From Polaromonas sp. CG_9.7 (GTDB lineage Bacteria > Pseudomonadota > Gammaproteobacteria > Burkholderiales > Burkholderiaceae_C), in contig NZ_JADOVG010000004.1 in the NCBI RefSeq assembly GCF_015752205.1, forward strand, positions 124,001 through 188,000: a DNA stretch of 64,000 bases. Direction: 5' to 3'. Shown piece after piece: positions 19,319 to 27,871 of this stretch. Made by a program: the position numbers and the translations under genes. The notes under the pieces were generated by a model that did no database searches, was not told the origin of the DNA, and saw nothing but the letters and a program-made list of their open reading frames with translations. Within the stretch, counting starts at the first letter, position 1; every line of letters begins with the position of its first letter.

Positions 19319-20050
19319 TCAGATCGACATGCCGCCGTCGATGTTGTAGGCCTGGCCGGTGACAAACGCCGACTCGTCACTGGCCAGAAACACCACCAGC
19401 GGTGCAATTTCATGCGCCTGCGCCAGCCGGCCCATCGGCTGGCGGGCGACAAATCCCTTGCGTGCCTCGACCGGGTCGTCAAACACGTTGATGCGCTGCT
19501 GCAGCGACGGCGTATCGACGGTGCCGGGACAGACCGCATTGCAGCGCACGCCCTGCCCCACATAGTCGGCGGCGACGCTTTTGGTCAGGCCGATGACGGC
19601 AGCCTTGGAGGCGCCATACAGAAAGCGGTTTGGCAAGCCCTTGAAGCCGCAGACGCTGGCCATGTTGACGATGCTGCCGCCCTGGTTGGCCAGCATCTTG
19701 GGCAGCACCGCCTGAATCATCCAGAACTGCGCGCGCACGTTGAGCTGAAAGGCAAAGTCCCATTCGGCATCGGTGGCCTGCAAAATCGATCCGGCATGCA
19801 CGAATCCCGCGCAGTTGAACAGCACATCGAGCGGCGGCAAGTCGTTGACCAGCGTTTGAATCGCCTGCTTGTCGAGCACATCGAGCACCGCCGTCCGGAC
19901 ATTGGCTACGCCCTCATAACCGGCCAGCAGCGCGGCATTGACATCGGTCGCCCAGACCTGGGCGCCTTCGGCAGCCATCGCCAGCACACTGGCTTTGCCA
20001 ATGCCTTGGCCGGCCGCCGTGACGAGTGCAGTTTTTCCTTCGAGTCTCAT
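19319..20050 (-). CDS. SDR-family dehydrogenase, probable 2-keto-3-deoxy-L-fuconate dehydrogenase
   Basis: A classical short-chain dehydrogenase of 243 residues. It has the NAD-binding TAAGQGIG (11-18), NCAG (79-82), and catalytic Asn104, Ser132, Tyr145 and Lys149. Asp36 at the end of beta-2 favours NAD over NADP. Members of this group next to FAH hydrolases oxidise 2-keto-3-deoxy-L-fuconate. The start at 20050 (after AAGGAAG) is used; an in-frame ATG 18 codons upstream lacks a ribosome site. It is the first gene of the operon that ends with the FAH hydrolase. Confidence 0.88.
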   Translation of the reverse strand: MRLEGKTALVTAAGQGIGKASVLAMAAEGAQVWATDVNAALLAGYEGVANVRTAVLDVLDKQAIQTLVNDLPPLDVLFNCAGFVHAGSILQATDAEWDFAFQLNVRAQFWMIQAVLPKMLANQGGSIVNMASVCGFKGLPNRFLYGASKAAVIGLTKSVAADYVGQGVRCNAVCPGTVDTPSLQQRINVFDDPVEARKGFVARQPMGRLAQAHEIAPLVVFLASDESAFVTGQAYNIDGGMSI

Positions 20051-20188
20051 GTTTGCTTCCTTGGGTTTTTCAACGACAGACCGGCCACGCGCCCTGTTTT
20101 TCACCAGCAGGCCCGCGTGCCTGATCGATAAAAAGCACAGGCTCAGGGTTTTGCCTGATGGGGAGAAACCGGTTTCATGGGATTATTA

Positions 20189-20203
20189 ATTGGCCTTACC
20201 ACT
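20189..20203. promoter_or_regulatory. Putative FCD-GntR operator between the SDR and gntR genes
   Basis: ATTGGCCTTACCACT matches the PdhR/LldR-type consensus ATTGGTnnnACCAAT at 10 of 12 defined positions. It lies in the divergent gap just upstream of the gntR gene. Binding by the adjacent regulator is inferred. Confidence 0.45.
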
Positions 20204-20250
20204 TGACCCATTCTGGCTAACCCTTAATTCTCGGTTTTACACCTTGTCGC

Positions 20251-20982
20251 ATGAAGTCCCTGCAAACCGTCGAACCCCAGCGCCTGTACCGGCAGATTGC
20301 CGCGCAGTTGCGCACGCTGATCAGCGCAGGTGAACTGGCCGTCGGCAGCCGCCTGCCGGCCGAGCGCGACCTGGCCAAACAACTGGGCGTGAGCCGGCCG
20401 TCGGTGCGCGAGGCGCTGATTGCGCTGGAAGTCGAAGGCTGGGTCGAGGTGCGCACCGGCTCGGGCGTGTATGTGCTGGACCGCAGCAGCCAGGCCAGCC
20501 ATGCCGCCGCCCGCCAGCCGCAGATTCCGGCCGACGAATGGGGGCCGCTGGAGCTGATTCGTGCCCGCCGGGTGGTCGAAGGCGAAACCGCCGCCCTCGC
20601 CGCCACCGAGGCCAGGCCCGGGCACATCGCGGCCATGACCCAGGCGCTGGCCCGGATGCAACTTGACGCCGATCAGGACGTGCTGCCGCTGGCAGGCGAC
20701 CGCGACTTTCACACCGCCATCGTTGAAGCCTGCAGCAATGTGGTGCTGATCGAGACCGTCCAGCGCTTCTGGGACTCGCGGCGCGGGCCGCTGTTCGAGC
20801 GGCTGACCGGCTATTTTGAAACCCTGGATTCCTGGCGCGCCGCCATTGCCGAGCATGACGCGATCCTGCTGGCCATCCGCAGCCACGACCCGGCCGCTGC
20901 ACGGCTGGCGATGCACCAGCACATGGACAACTCGCACACCCGTTTCAGCGTGAGCTGGCGGCAGGCGCAAAAGCCCCGATAG
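20251..20982 (+). CDS. GntR-family transcriptional regulator, FadR (FCD) subfamily
   Basis: The 243-residue protein has an N-terminal winged helix (LYRQIAAQLRTLISAGELAVG, then LPAERDLAKQLGVSRPSVREALIALEVEG) and a helical C-terminal FCD ligand domain. FCD ligand domains usually bind carboxylic acids, often through metal-bound histidines; candidates here include the His in DRDFHTAI and those in MHQHMDNSHTRF. It stands between the SDR-FAH operon (divergent) and a TRAP/UxaA operon (downstream), so it probably controls both in response to a sugar acid or keto-deoxy intermediate. Confidence 0.93.
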   Translation: MKSLQTVEPQRLYRQIAAQLRTLISAGELAVGSRLPAERDLAKQLGVSRPSVREALIALEVEGWVEVRTGSGVYVLDRSSQASHAAARQPQIPADEWGPLELIRARRVVEGETAALAATEARPGHIAAMTQALARMQLDADQDVLPLAGDRDFHTAIVEACSNVVLIETVQRFWDSRRGPLFERLTGYFETLDSWRAAIAEHDAILLAIRSHDPAAARLAMHQHMDNSHTRFSVSWRQAQKPR

Positions 20983-21071
20983 CGCCCCTACCCCACAAGC
21001 GGTGCACGACTGGCATGTGCATCGCCCGCCCCGCCCCGCCAAGCCAGCAACCCACCCATAGAGGAGACATC

Positions 21072-22073
21072 ATGAACTGTCCAGAAAAGCGAAATACTAT
21101 TAAAACCATAGCGTCCTGCGCCCTGTTAGCCTGCGCAATTGGCATATCCGGCATTGCATCGGCGCAAACCAAGCTGAAATGGGCGCATGTCTATGAAACC
21201 TCCGAGCCGTTTCACAAATGGTCGGTGTGGGCCGGCGACGAAATCAAGAAACGCACCAACGGCAAGTACGAGGTGCAGGTGTTCCCGGCGTCCACGCTGG
21301 GCAAGGAAGCCGACATCAACCAGGGCCTGACGCTGGGTTCGGTGGACATCATCCTGAGCGGCGCCAGCTTTGCCGGCAACACCTACAAGCCGCTGGCTGT
21401 CACCTACTTTCCCTTTATCTTTCGCGACGCCGAGCACCTGCTGAGTTATGCCAAGAGCGATGTGTTCAAGGAACTCGCCAAGGGCTATGACGACAAGAGC
21501 GGCAACCACATCACCGCCCTGAATTATTACGGCGCGCGCCATGTCACGTCGAGCGCGGCCAAGCCGGTGACCAAGCCCGAGGACATGAAGGGCCTGAAGA
21601 TCCGCGTGCCCGACGCGCCGGCCTACCTGGCCTTCCCCAAGGCGCTGGGCGCCAATGCCACGCCGATTGCCTTTGCCGAGGTCTACCTGGCGCTGCAAAA
21701 CGGCACCGTCGATGCGCAGGAAAACCCGCTGCCAACCATCGAGGCGAAAAAGTTTTTCGAGGTGCAAAAGAACATCTCGCTGACCGGCCACATCATTGAC
21801 TCGCTGCTGACCATCACCTCGGGCCAGTTGTGGAGCAAGCTGTCGGCCGACGAGAAAAAGATTTTTTCCGATGTGATGCAGGAAGCCGCCGAAAAGACCG
21901 GCCGCGAGATCATCGCTTCTGAAATCCGCCTGGCCGAGGAGTTCAAGAAAAGGGGCAACAACGTCATCACGGTGGACAAGAACGCCTTTCGCGAAGCGGT
22001 GCTGAAAAACACCAAGCCGACCGACCACGGCTACCGCCAGCAGGACTACGACCGCATCACCGCGCTGAAATAA
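21072..22073 (+). CDS. TRAP transporter substrate-binding protein DctP (system 1)
   Basis: The periplasmic receptor of a tripartite ATP-independent transporter, 333 residues. It has a signal peptide cut after GIASA, then the DctP pattern: GKYEVQVFPASTLG, the conserved KGLKIRVPDAP segment with the carboxylate-binding arginine, and the NPLPTIEAKKFFEVQ region. The ATG follows AGGAGACATC. The first ~25 codons coincide with a copy of the short intergenic palindromic element (21090-21143). It is followed by dctQ and dctM. Substrate is probably a sugar acid, judging from the UxaA-type gene downstream. Confidence 0.93.
   Translation: MNCPEKRNTIKTIASCALLACAIGISGIASAQTKLKWAHVYETSEPFHKWSVWAGDEIKKRTNGKYEVQVFPASTLGKEADINQGLTLGSVDIILSGASFAGNTYKPLAVTYFPFIFRDAEHLLSYAKSDVFKELAKGYDDKSGNHITALNYYGARHVTSSAAKPVTKPEDMKGLKIRVPDAPAYLAFPKALGANATPIAFAEVYLALQNGTVDAQENPLPTIEAKKFFEVQKNISLTGHIIDSLLTITSGQLWSKLSADEKKIFSDVMQEAAEKTGREIIASEIRLAEEFKKRGNNVITVDKNAFREAVLKNTKPTDHGYRQQDYDRITALK
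21090..21143 (-). repeat. Short palindromic element inside the DctP signal-peptide codons
   Basis: Read on the minus strand the DNA runs TTGCGCAGGCTAACAGGGCG, then GCTATGGTTTTAATAGT, which follows the pattern of the intergenic element (TTGCGCA, TAA, AGCTAT, TTTAATAG). Here it encodes the NTIKTIASCALLACA part of the signal peptide. Confidence 0.5.
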
Positions 22074-22149
22074 GCGATGCGCGCTGGCCGCCTTGCTTTC
22101 GGGCCTGGCGGCCCGTCTTGTGACCCGATTGACTGTTTGCGGAGTGCCC

Positions 22150-22704
22150 ATGAACGACAAAATCATTAGCGACGACGGCGAATTCCACACCGAGGATGAG
22201 GAATTCGACCTGTCCACCACCACACCCGAGGCCTGGCTGGCACTGGCCTTTTTCTGGCTGCTCGGGCTGACGGTGTTCTACCAGTTCATCACCCGCTATG
22301 TGTTCAACGACTCGGCCGCCTGGACCGAGGAAATCGCCCGCTACCAGTTGATTGCGGTGGTGTTCATCGGCGCGGCCATCGGCGTTGTGAAGAACAACCA
22401 CATCCATGTCGATTTCTTTTACCGCCACATGCCCACACGCATGGGCCGGCTGATGTCGGGCTTCGTGGACTGGGTGCGCATCGCCTTTTTTGCCGCCGCC
22501 GTGGTCATGACGGTGCAGATGATGCTCAAGATCGGCAACCAGACGCGAATGACGGTGGTGGACCTGCCGATGAACATCGTCTATGGGTTGTGCCTGCTGG
22601 GCTTTGCCGTGATGCTGCTGCGCTCGGTGCAGGTCGCCGTGGTCCATTACCGGCGCGGCTACAGCGTGCTGGAGCGGCCCGACTCCACCATGCAGGACCG
22701 GTAA
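22150..22704 (+). CDS. TRAP transporter small permease DctQ (system 1)
   Basis: A 184-residue protein with four predicted membrane helices and the DctQ pattern (FVFNDSAAWTEEIARYQLIAVVFIGAAIG). It links the binding protein to the large permease. An acidic ~30-residue N-terminal tail precedes the first helix. The start is the ATG at 22150; the longer upstream frame lacks a ribosome site. Confidence 0.92.
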   Translation: MNDKIISDDGEFHTEDEEFDLSTTTPEAWLALAFFWLLGLTVFYQFITRYVFNDSAAWTEEIARYQLIAVVFIGAAIGVVKNNHIHVDFFYRHMPTRMGRLMSGFVDWVRIAFFAAAVVMTVQMMLKIGNQTRMTVVDLPMNIVYGLCLLGFAVMLLRSVQVAVVHYRRGYSVLERPDSTMQDR

Positions 22705-22731
22705 ATCCTCTGTCATTCAACAGGCTACGAC

Positions 22732-24123
22732 ATGCTGAAAATTTTCTTCCTGATCTTCATGGGCGCCGGCATTCCGGTGGCCATCGCCATGGCGGGCGCA
22801 TCGCTGGTCTACATCCTGTTCAGCGGCAGCTTGCCGCCGTTTGTGGTGATTCACCGCATGGTCTCGGGCATTGACAGCTTTCCGCTGCTGGCTGTGCCCT
22901 TTTTCATATTGGCCGGCAACCTGATGAACAACGCCGGCATCACCACGCGCATCTACAACTTCGCGCTGGCGCTGGTCGGCTGGCTCAAGGGCGGGCTCGG
23001 CCATGTCAACATCGTCGGCTCGGTGATTTTTGCCGGCATGAGCGGCACGGCGATTGCCGACGCGGCCGGGCTGGGCACCATCGAGATCAAGGCGATGAAA
23101 GAGCACGGCTATTCATCCGAATTCGCCGTCGGCGTGACAGCGGCGTCGGCCACGCTCGGCCCGATCATTCCGCCCAGCCTGCCCTTCGTGATTTACGGGA
23201 TGATGGCCAATGTGTCCATCGGCTCGCTGTTCCTGGCCGGGTTGTTGCCGGGCCTGATGCTGGCACTGTTGATGATGGTGACCGTGGCTTACTTTGCCCA
23301 CAAGAACAAATGGGGCGGCGACATCCACTTTTCAGGCAGCCGCTTTGGCAAGGCGATGGTCGAGCTGGCCGTGGTGGCGGGCTGGCCGCTGGCGATGTGG
23401 GGGCTGATCCAGGCGGGCGCGCCGTCGCAGCTCACGGTGTTTCTGGGGCTGGTCCTGCTGTTCGTGCTGGACAAGGTCTTCCGCTTTGAAGCCGTGCTGC
23501 CCATCATGACGCCGGTGCTGCTGATCGGCGGCATGACCACCGGATTGTTCACGCCAACCGAAGGCGCGATTGCGGCCTGCGTCTGGGCCATGGTGCTGGG
23601 CTTTGCCTGGTACCGCACGCTCAAGTTCAGGATGTTCGTCAAGGTCTGCCTGGACACGGTGGAAACCACAGCCACCGTGCTGTTCATCGTCGCCGCTGCA
23701 TCGATTTTTGGCTGGATGCTGACGGCCACCGGCGTGACCGCCGGGATTGCCGAATGGGTGCTGGGTTTCACGCAGGAAGCCTGGGTGTTCTTGCTGCTGG
23801 CCAACCTCTTGATGCTGTTCGTCGGCTGCTTCCTGGAGCCCACCGCCGCCATCACCATCCTGGTGCCCATCTTGCTGCCAATCACGCAAAAGCTGGGCAT
23901 CGACCCGGTGCATTTCGGGCTGGTGATGGTGCTCAATTTGATGATCGGCTTGCTGCACCCGCCGATGGGCATGGTGCTGTTCGTGCTGGCGCGGGTGGCC
24001 AAGCTGTCGGTCGAGCGCACCACCATGGCGATCCTGCCGTGGCTGGTGCCCTTGCTGGTCAGCCTGGGGCTGATCACCTACTTTCCCAAGGCGGTGCTGT
24101 GGCTGCCGAAAATGTTTTACTGA
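22732..24123 (+). CDS. TRAP transporter large permease DctM (system 1)
   Basis: The ion-coupled transport subunit, 463 residues, with about a dozen membrane helices. It has the DctM signatures: VPFFILAGNLMNNAG, GHVNIVGSVIFAGMSGTAIADAAG and GPIIPPSLPFVIYG, and a second half with FTPTEGAIAA and GLLHPPMGMVLF. It is ~30 residues longer than systems 2 and 3 in this window, because of extra sequence in the middle. It follows dctQ by 27 bp and precedes the UxaA-type gene by 30 bp. Confidence 0.94.
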   Translation: MLKIFFLIFMGAGIPVAIAMAGASLVYILFSGSLPPFVVIHRMVSGIDSFPLLAVPFFILAGNLMNNAGITTRIYNFALALVGWLKGGLGHVNIVGSVIFAGMSGTAIADAAGLGTIEIKAMKEHGYSSEFAVGVTAASATLGPIIPPSLPFVIYGMMANVSIGSLFLAGLLPGLMLALLMMVTVAYFAHKNKWGGDIHFSGSRFGKAMVELAVVAGWPLAMWGLIQAGAPSQLTVFLGLVLLFVLDKVFRFEAVLPIMTPVLLIGGMTTGLFTPTEGAIAACVWAMVLGFAWYRTLKFRMFVKVCLDTVETTATVLFIVAAASIFGWMLTATGVTAGIAEWVLGFTQEAWVFLLLANLLMLFVGCFLEPTAAITILVPILLPITQKLGIDPVHFGLVMVLNLMIGLLHPPMGMVLFVLARVAKLSVERTTMAILPWLVPLLVSLGLITYFPKAVLWLPKMFY

Positions 24124-24153
24124 CCCGATGAATCGATTGCAGAGGCTATTTTT

Positions 24154-25680
24154 ATGACTCCCTTTATCCGCCTTCATCCCGCCGACGACGTGCTGATTGC
24201 CCGGGCCCAGCTGGTCGGTGGCACCCAGGTTGAGCACATCACCGTCAAGGGCCTGATCCCGCCCGGCCACAAGGTCGCCACGCGCGCGCTGGCGGCCGGC
24301 GAGCCGGTGCGGCGCTACAACCAGATCATCGGGTTTGCCAGCAAGCCGATTGCGCCCGGCGAGCATGTGCACACCCACAACCTGGACATGGGGCCCGACA
24401 AGGGCGACTTTGCACGCGACTACGCCATTGGCGCCGACGTGAGGCCGCCCGCGCCGCTGCGAGAAGCCACGTTCATGGGCATCAGGCGGGCTGACGGCCG
24501 CGTGGCGACGCGCAATTACATCGGTATTTTGTCCAGCGTCAACTGCTCGGCCACGGCGGCACGCGCCATTGCCGACCATTTCTCGCGCCAGACCCACCCG
24601 TCGGCGCTGCAGGATTTTCCGAACGTCGATGGCGTGGTGGCACTGACCCACGGCACCGGCTGCGGCATGGACACCGAGGGCATGGGGATGCAGATTCTGG
24701 AGCGCACGCTGGCGGGCTATGCCACGCATGCCAACTTTGCCGGTGTGTTGGTCGTCGGCCTGGGCTGCGAGGCCAACCAGATCAATGCCTGGCTGGCGCA
24801 CAGCGCGCTGAAGGAAGGCGACAATTTTCGCGTCTTCAACATCCAGGACAGCGGCGGCACGCGAAAGACGGTGGAAAAAGGCATTGCGCTGGTGCGGGAG
24901 ATGCTGCCGCGCGCCAACGACGTGCAGCGCGAGCCGTGCAGCGCCGCGCACATCACCATCGGCCTGCAATGCGGCGGCTCGGACGGTTACTCGGGCATCA
25001 GCGCCAACCCGGCACTCGGCGCGGCAGTGGACTTGCTGGTGGCTCACGGCGGCACCGCCATCCTGAGCGAAACGCCTGAAATCTATGGCGCCGAACACCT
25101 GCTGACGCGCCGCGCCGTGCGCCCCGACATCGCCGAAAAGCTGATTGCCCGCATCAAGTGGTGGGAGCATTACACCGAGATCAACGGCGGCGAGATGAAC
25201 AACAACCCGTCCCCCGGCAACAAGGCGGGCGGGCTGACGACGATCCTGGAAAAGTCGCTGGGCGCGGTCGCCAAGGGCGGCACCAGCAACCTCGAAGCGG
25301 TCTACGAATATGCCGAGCCGGTCAGCACCCACGGTTTTGTCTACATGGACACGCCCGGCTACGACCCGGTCAGCGCCACCGGCCAGGTGGCGGGCGGCGC
25401 CAACGTGATCTGCTTCACCACCGGACGCGGCTCGGCGTATGGCTGCGCGCCCTCGCCATCACTAAAAATTGCCACCAACTCGGCGCTCTGGCAGCGGCAG
25501 GAAGAAGACATGGACATCAACTGCGGCGAGATCATCGACGGCGGCGTGTCGGTGCAGGCCATGGGGCAACGCATTTTCGAGCAGGTGCTGGCCACGGCGT
25601 CGGGCCGGCAAAGCAAGAGCGAGCAGCACGGCTACGGGCAGAACGAGTTTGTACCGTGGCAAGTTGGCGCGGTGATGTAA
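24154..25680 (+). CDS. UxaA-family sugar-acid dehydratase (altronate/galactarate dehydratase type)
   Basis: This 508-residue enzyme has an N-terminal SAF domain (to ~95) and the large UxaA catalytic region (GIRRADGRVATRNYIGILSSVNCSA, GTGCGMDTEGMG, GLQCGGSDGYSG, NPSPGNKAGGLTTILEKSLG). Conserved cysteines in CGM, LGCEANQ and LQCGGS could bind the metal. The family dehydrates altronate, galactarate or related aldonic and aldaric acids to 2-keto-3-deoxy acids. Here it lies between a TRAP transporter and an Ldh_2 dehydrogenase. Altronate is the default guess, but L-fuconate or another sugar acid fits the neighbourhood equally well. Confidence 0.85.
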   Translation: MTPFIRLHPADDVLIARAQLVGGTQVEHITVKGLIPPGHKVATRALAAGEPVRRYNQIIGFASKPIAPGEHVHTHNLDMGPDKGDFARDYAIGADVRPPAPLREATFMGIRRADGRVATRNYIGILSSVNCSATAARAIADHFSRQTHPSALQDFPNVDGVVALTHGTGCGMDTEGMGMQILERTLAGYATHANFAGVLVVGLGCEANQINAWLAHSALKEGDNFRVFNIQDSGGTRKTVEKGIALVREMLPRANDVQREPCSAAHITIGLQCGGSDGYSGISANPALGAAVDLLVAHGGTAILSETPEIYGAEHLLTRRAVRPDIAEKLIARIKWWEHYTEINGGEMNNNPSPGNKAGGLTTILEKSLGAVAKGGTSNLEAVYEYAEPVSTHGFVYMDTPGYDPVSATGQVAGGANVICFTTGRGSAYGCAPSPSLKIATNSALWQRQEEDMDINCGEIIDGGVSVQAMGQRIFEQVLATASGRQSKSEQHGYGQNEFVPWQVGAVM

Positions 25681-25694
25681 ACCCAAGGATTTTT

Positions 25695-26750
25695 ATGCAA
25701 AAAGTGATTCCGGCGCATACCCTGCGTGCGCAATGCGCTAGCGTTTTAATAGCGGCCGGCAGTTCGGCGGCAGAAGCCGAAAAAGTCGCCGCCAACCTGG
25801 TCATGGCCAACCTGAGCGGCCACGACTCCCATGGCGTGGGCATGCTGCCGCGCTATGTCGATGCAGTGCTCGAAGGCGGCCTGGTGCCCAACGCCAGCGT
25901 GCAAACGGTACTCGATGCCGGCGCCCTGCTCAGCCTGAACGGCCAGCGCGGCTACGGCCAGGTCATCGGCGAGCAGGCGATGGCACTGGGCATCGCCAGC
26001 GCCAGGCTGCACGGCAGCTGCATCATGGCGCTGGCCGAATCGCACCACCTGGGGCGCATCGGCCACTTTGCCGAAATGGCCGTGGCCGAAGGGCTGGTGT
26101 CGCTGCATTTTGTCAACGTCAAGTCGCGCGCCGTGGTCGCGCCCTGGGGCGGCAGCGACGGGCGCTTTGGCACCAACCCGTGCTGTATCGGCATTCCGCT
26201 GAAAGACCAGCCGCCCTTCGTGTTGGACTTTGCGACCAGCCGCGTGGCCCAGGGCAAGATGCGCGTCGCCTACAACCAGGGCAAGACGGTGGCGCCCGGC
26301 CTGCTGATGGACGCGCACGGCCAGCCGACCACCGACCCCGGCGTGGTCGTCGTGCCGCAGCCGAACGGATTTTTTGGTGCCTTGATGCCCTTTGGCGAAC
26401 ACAAGGGTTACGGACTGGCCATTGCCTGTGAACTGCTGGGCGGCGCGCTGACCGGCGGCGGCACCTGGCATTCCACCAACGTCCACAGCCGGGCGATCCT
26501 CAACAGCATGCTGACGGTGCTGATTGACCCGGCCAAGCTGGGCACCCAGGCGGCGTTTGACACCGAGGCCCGGGCTTTTGTGGACTGGCTGCGCCAGAGC
26601 CCGCCGGCAGAAGGATTTGACACTGTGCAGATTGCCGGCGAGCCCGAGCGGGCGATGCGCCTGCAGCGCGAGCAGGACGGCATTGAAATAGACCTGCAGA
26701 CCTGGCAGGAAATTGTCCTGGCCGCCGGCAAGGTTGGGGCCAGCATTTGA
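25695..26750 (+). CDS. Malate/L-lactate dehydrogenase family oxidoreductase (Ldh_2)
   Basis: A 351-residue NAD(P)-dependent oxidoreductase of the YlbC/YbiC/ComC family, not related to classical lactate dehydrogenase. Recognisable segments are GHDSHGVGMLPRYV, ALAESHHLGRIGHFAE, FGTNPCCIGIP and FGEHKGYGLAIACELL. Members oxidise 2-hydroxy acids such as ureidoglycolate, sulfolactate, malate or 2,3-diketogulonate. It starts 14 bp after the UxaA-type gene in the same operon and probably acts on a product of the pathway. The start codons also resemble part of the short intergenic element, more weakly than the DctP case. Confidence 0.88.
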   Translation: MQKVIPAHTLRAQCASVLIAAGSSAAEAEKVAANLVMANLSGHDSHGVGMLPRYVDAVLEGGLVPNASVQTVLDAGALLSLNGQRGYGQVIGEQAMALGIASARLHGSCIMALAESHHLGRIGHFAEMAVAEGLVSLHFVNVKSRAVVAPWGGSDGRFGTNPCCIGIPLKDQPPFVLDFATSRVAQGKMRVAYNQGKTVAPGLLMDAHGQPTTDPGVVVVPQPNGFFGALMPFGEHKGYGLAIACELLGGALTGGGTWHSTNVHSRAILNSMLTVLIDPAKLGTQAAFDTEARAFVDWLRQSPPAEGFDTVQIAGEPERAMRLQREQDGIEIDLQTWQEIVLAAGKVGASI

Positions 26751-26783
26751 TTCCACCGGGTTGAGGTACCAATGCCTGGGGCG

Positions 26784-27845
26784 TTATGGACACAGGCCAA
26801 GAATGCGTTCCTGCTGCGAACACATTTTGGCCGGCTGGCGTGATTTGACCGCTGCAGCCGGCCGGGCGGTTTCGGCCACACAGTTCCGCAGTTCGCGCGT
26901 CGTCGGGCGGTAGTAGATCCAGCCCCGGCCGAGTTCGGGCAGGGCCAGTTCCACCTCGCCCCACTTCGGATGGCCTTTTTCCCTGAGCTGCGAAAAATTC
27001 TGGCATAGCGACCGCGCCATGCCGCGCAGGTGGTTTTCGGTGTCCCTGAGCTGAAAGTCGTAGGTCACCAAAAAGGCCTTGACCGCCAGTCCCGGAATGT
27101 CGGTTTCAAGCAGGCTGGGGTAATTGCTGGCGCGCACGTTGACTGGAAAGTAGGTCTTGAGAACGGCTTCGCTGGAGGCATGGCCGGGGTCGAACTTGAG
27201 CAGCTTGATCAGCTTTCGCGACTCGGGCTTCATGTCCACCAGCAGCTTGGCGGGCTGGCCCGCAATGACGGCGACCACATCGAGCGTCTTGTCGGTGACC
27301 AGTTTGGCCAGGGCTTCTTCGTTAGACAGGTAGCTGGTGCTCTCGGGCATGGTTTCTTTAAACATCAGGCGGTAAAGCGTGGCCGATGTCAGCGCCGTGC
27401 CGCTTCCGGACTCGCCGGCGTTGAGCTTGGCGTTCCTGATCTCGTGGATGAAGTTGCGCTCCGAATCGGCCCGCACGATGAAGTAGATTTCCTCGTTGTA
27501 GAGCGGCATGATCACGCGCAGTGGCTTGATCAAGTCGCGTGCGGCAGAATTTCCGGCGGCTGCCACATCAAGAAACGACTGGTAGACGTCGGACTGCACC
27601 AGTGCCAGCTTGACGCCGGGCTCGTAACGCAGCAGCTTGACGTTCTCGGCCGATCCGGCTGAAGGCACCGCTTCGAGCTGGATGTCGGCAACCGGCGCCA
27701 CGAACTGCGCGAGATCGCGCCCGATCTTGATGTAGGTGCCGCGCTCAGAGGCGGTGACGATTTTGTAATTTACTTCCGCTGCCGCCATCGAGGCGTGACA
27801 AAGCATGGCGGCTGTCAGTAATGCGCTCAAGACCTGTTTGTGCAT
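26784..27845 (-). CDS. TAXI-family TRAP substrate-binding protein
   Basis: The 353-residue protein has a signal peptide (cut near AAAEV) and the TAXI receptor pattern: a GTYIKIGRDLAQ opening, AVPSAGSAENVKLL, LALVQSDVYQSF and GESGSGTALTSATL. TAXI proteins normally work with a fused DctQM permease, and none is encoded nearby. The C-terminus carries an extra ~30-residue tail ending KMCSQQERILGLCP, beyond the usual family end. The same cysteine spacing ends the next gene's product. Confidence 0.85.
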   Translation of the reverse strand: MHKQVLSALLTAAMLCHASMAAAEVNYKIVTASERGTYIKIGRDLAQFVAPVADIQLEAVPSAGSAENVKLLRYEPGVKLALVQSDVYQSFLDVAAAGNSAARDLIKPLRVIMPLYNEEIYFIVRADSERNFIHEIRNAKLNAGESGSGTALTSATLYRLMFKETMPESTSYLSNEEALAKLVTDKTLDVVAVIAGQPAKLLVDMKPESRKLIKLLKFDPGHASSEAVLKTYFPVNVRASNYPSLLETDIPGLAVKAFLVTYDFQLRDTENHLRGMARSLCQNFSQLREKGHPKWGEVELALPELGRGWIYYRPTTRELRNCVAETARPAAAVKSRQPAKMCSQQERILGLCP

Positions 27846-27871
27846 GCTGTTTTTCTTTCAGTTCATGGAGC

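Noticed and set aside
23332..25332. 666-codon antisense frame over dctM and the UxaA-type gene
   Set aside because: It crosses two well-supported genes and is His/Gln/Arg-rich, as antisense frames of GC-rich genes are.
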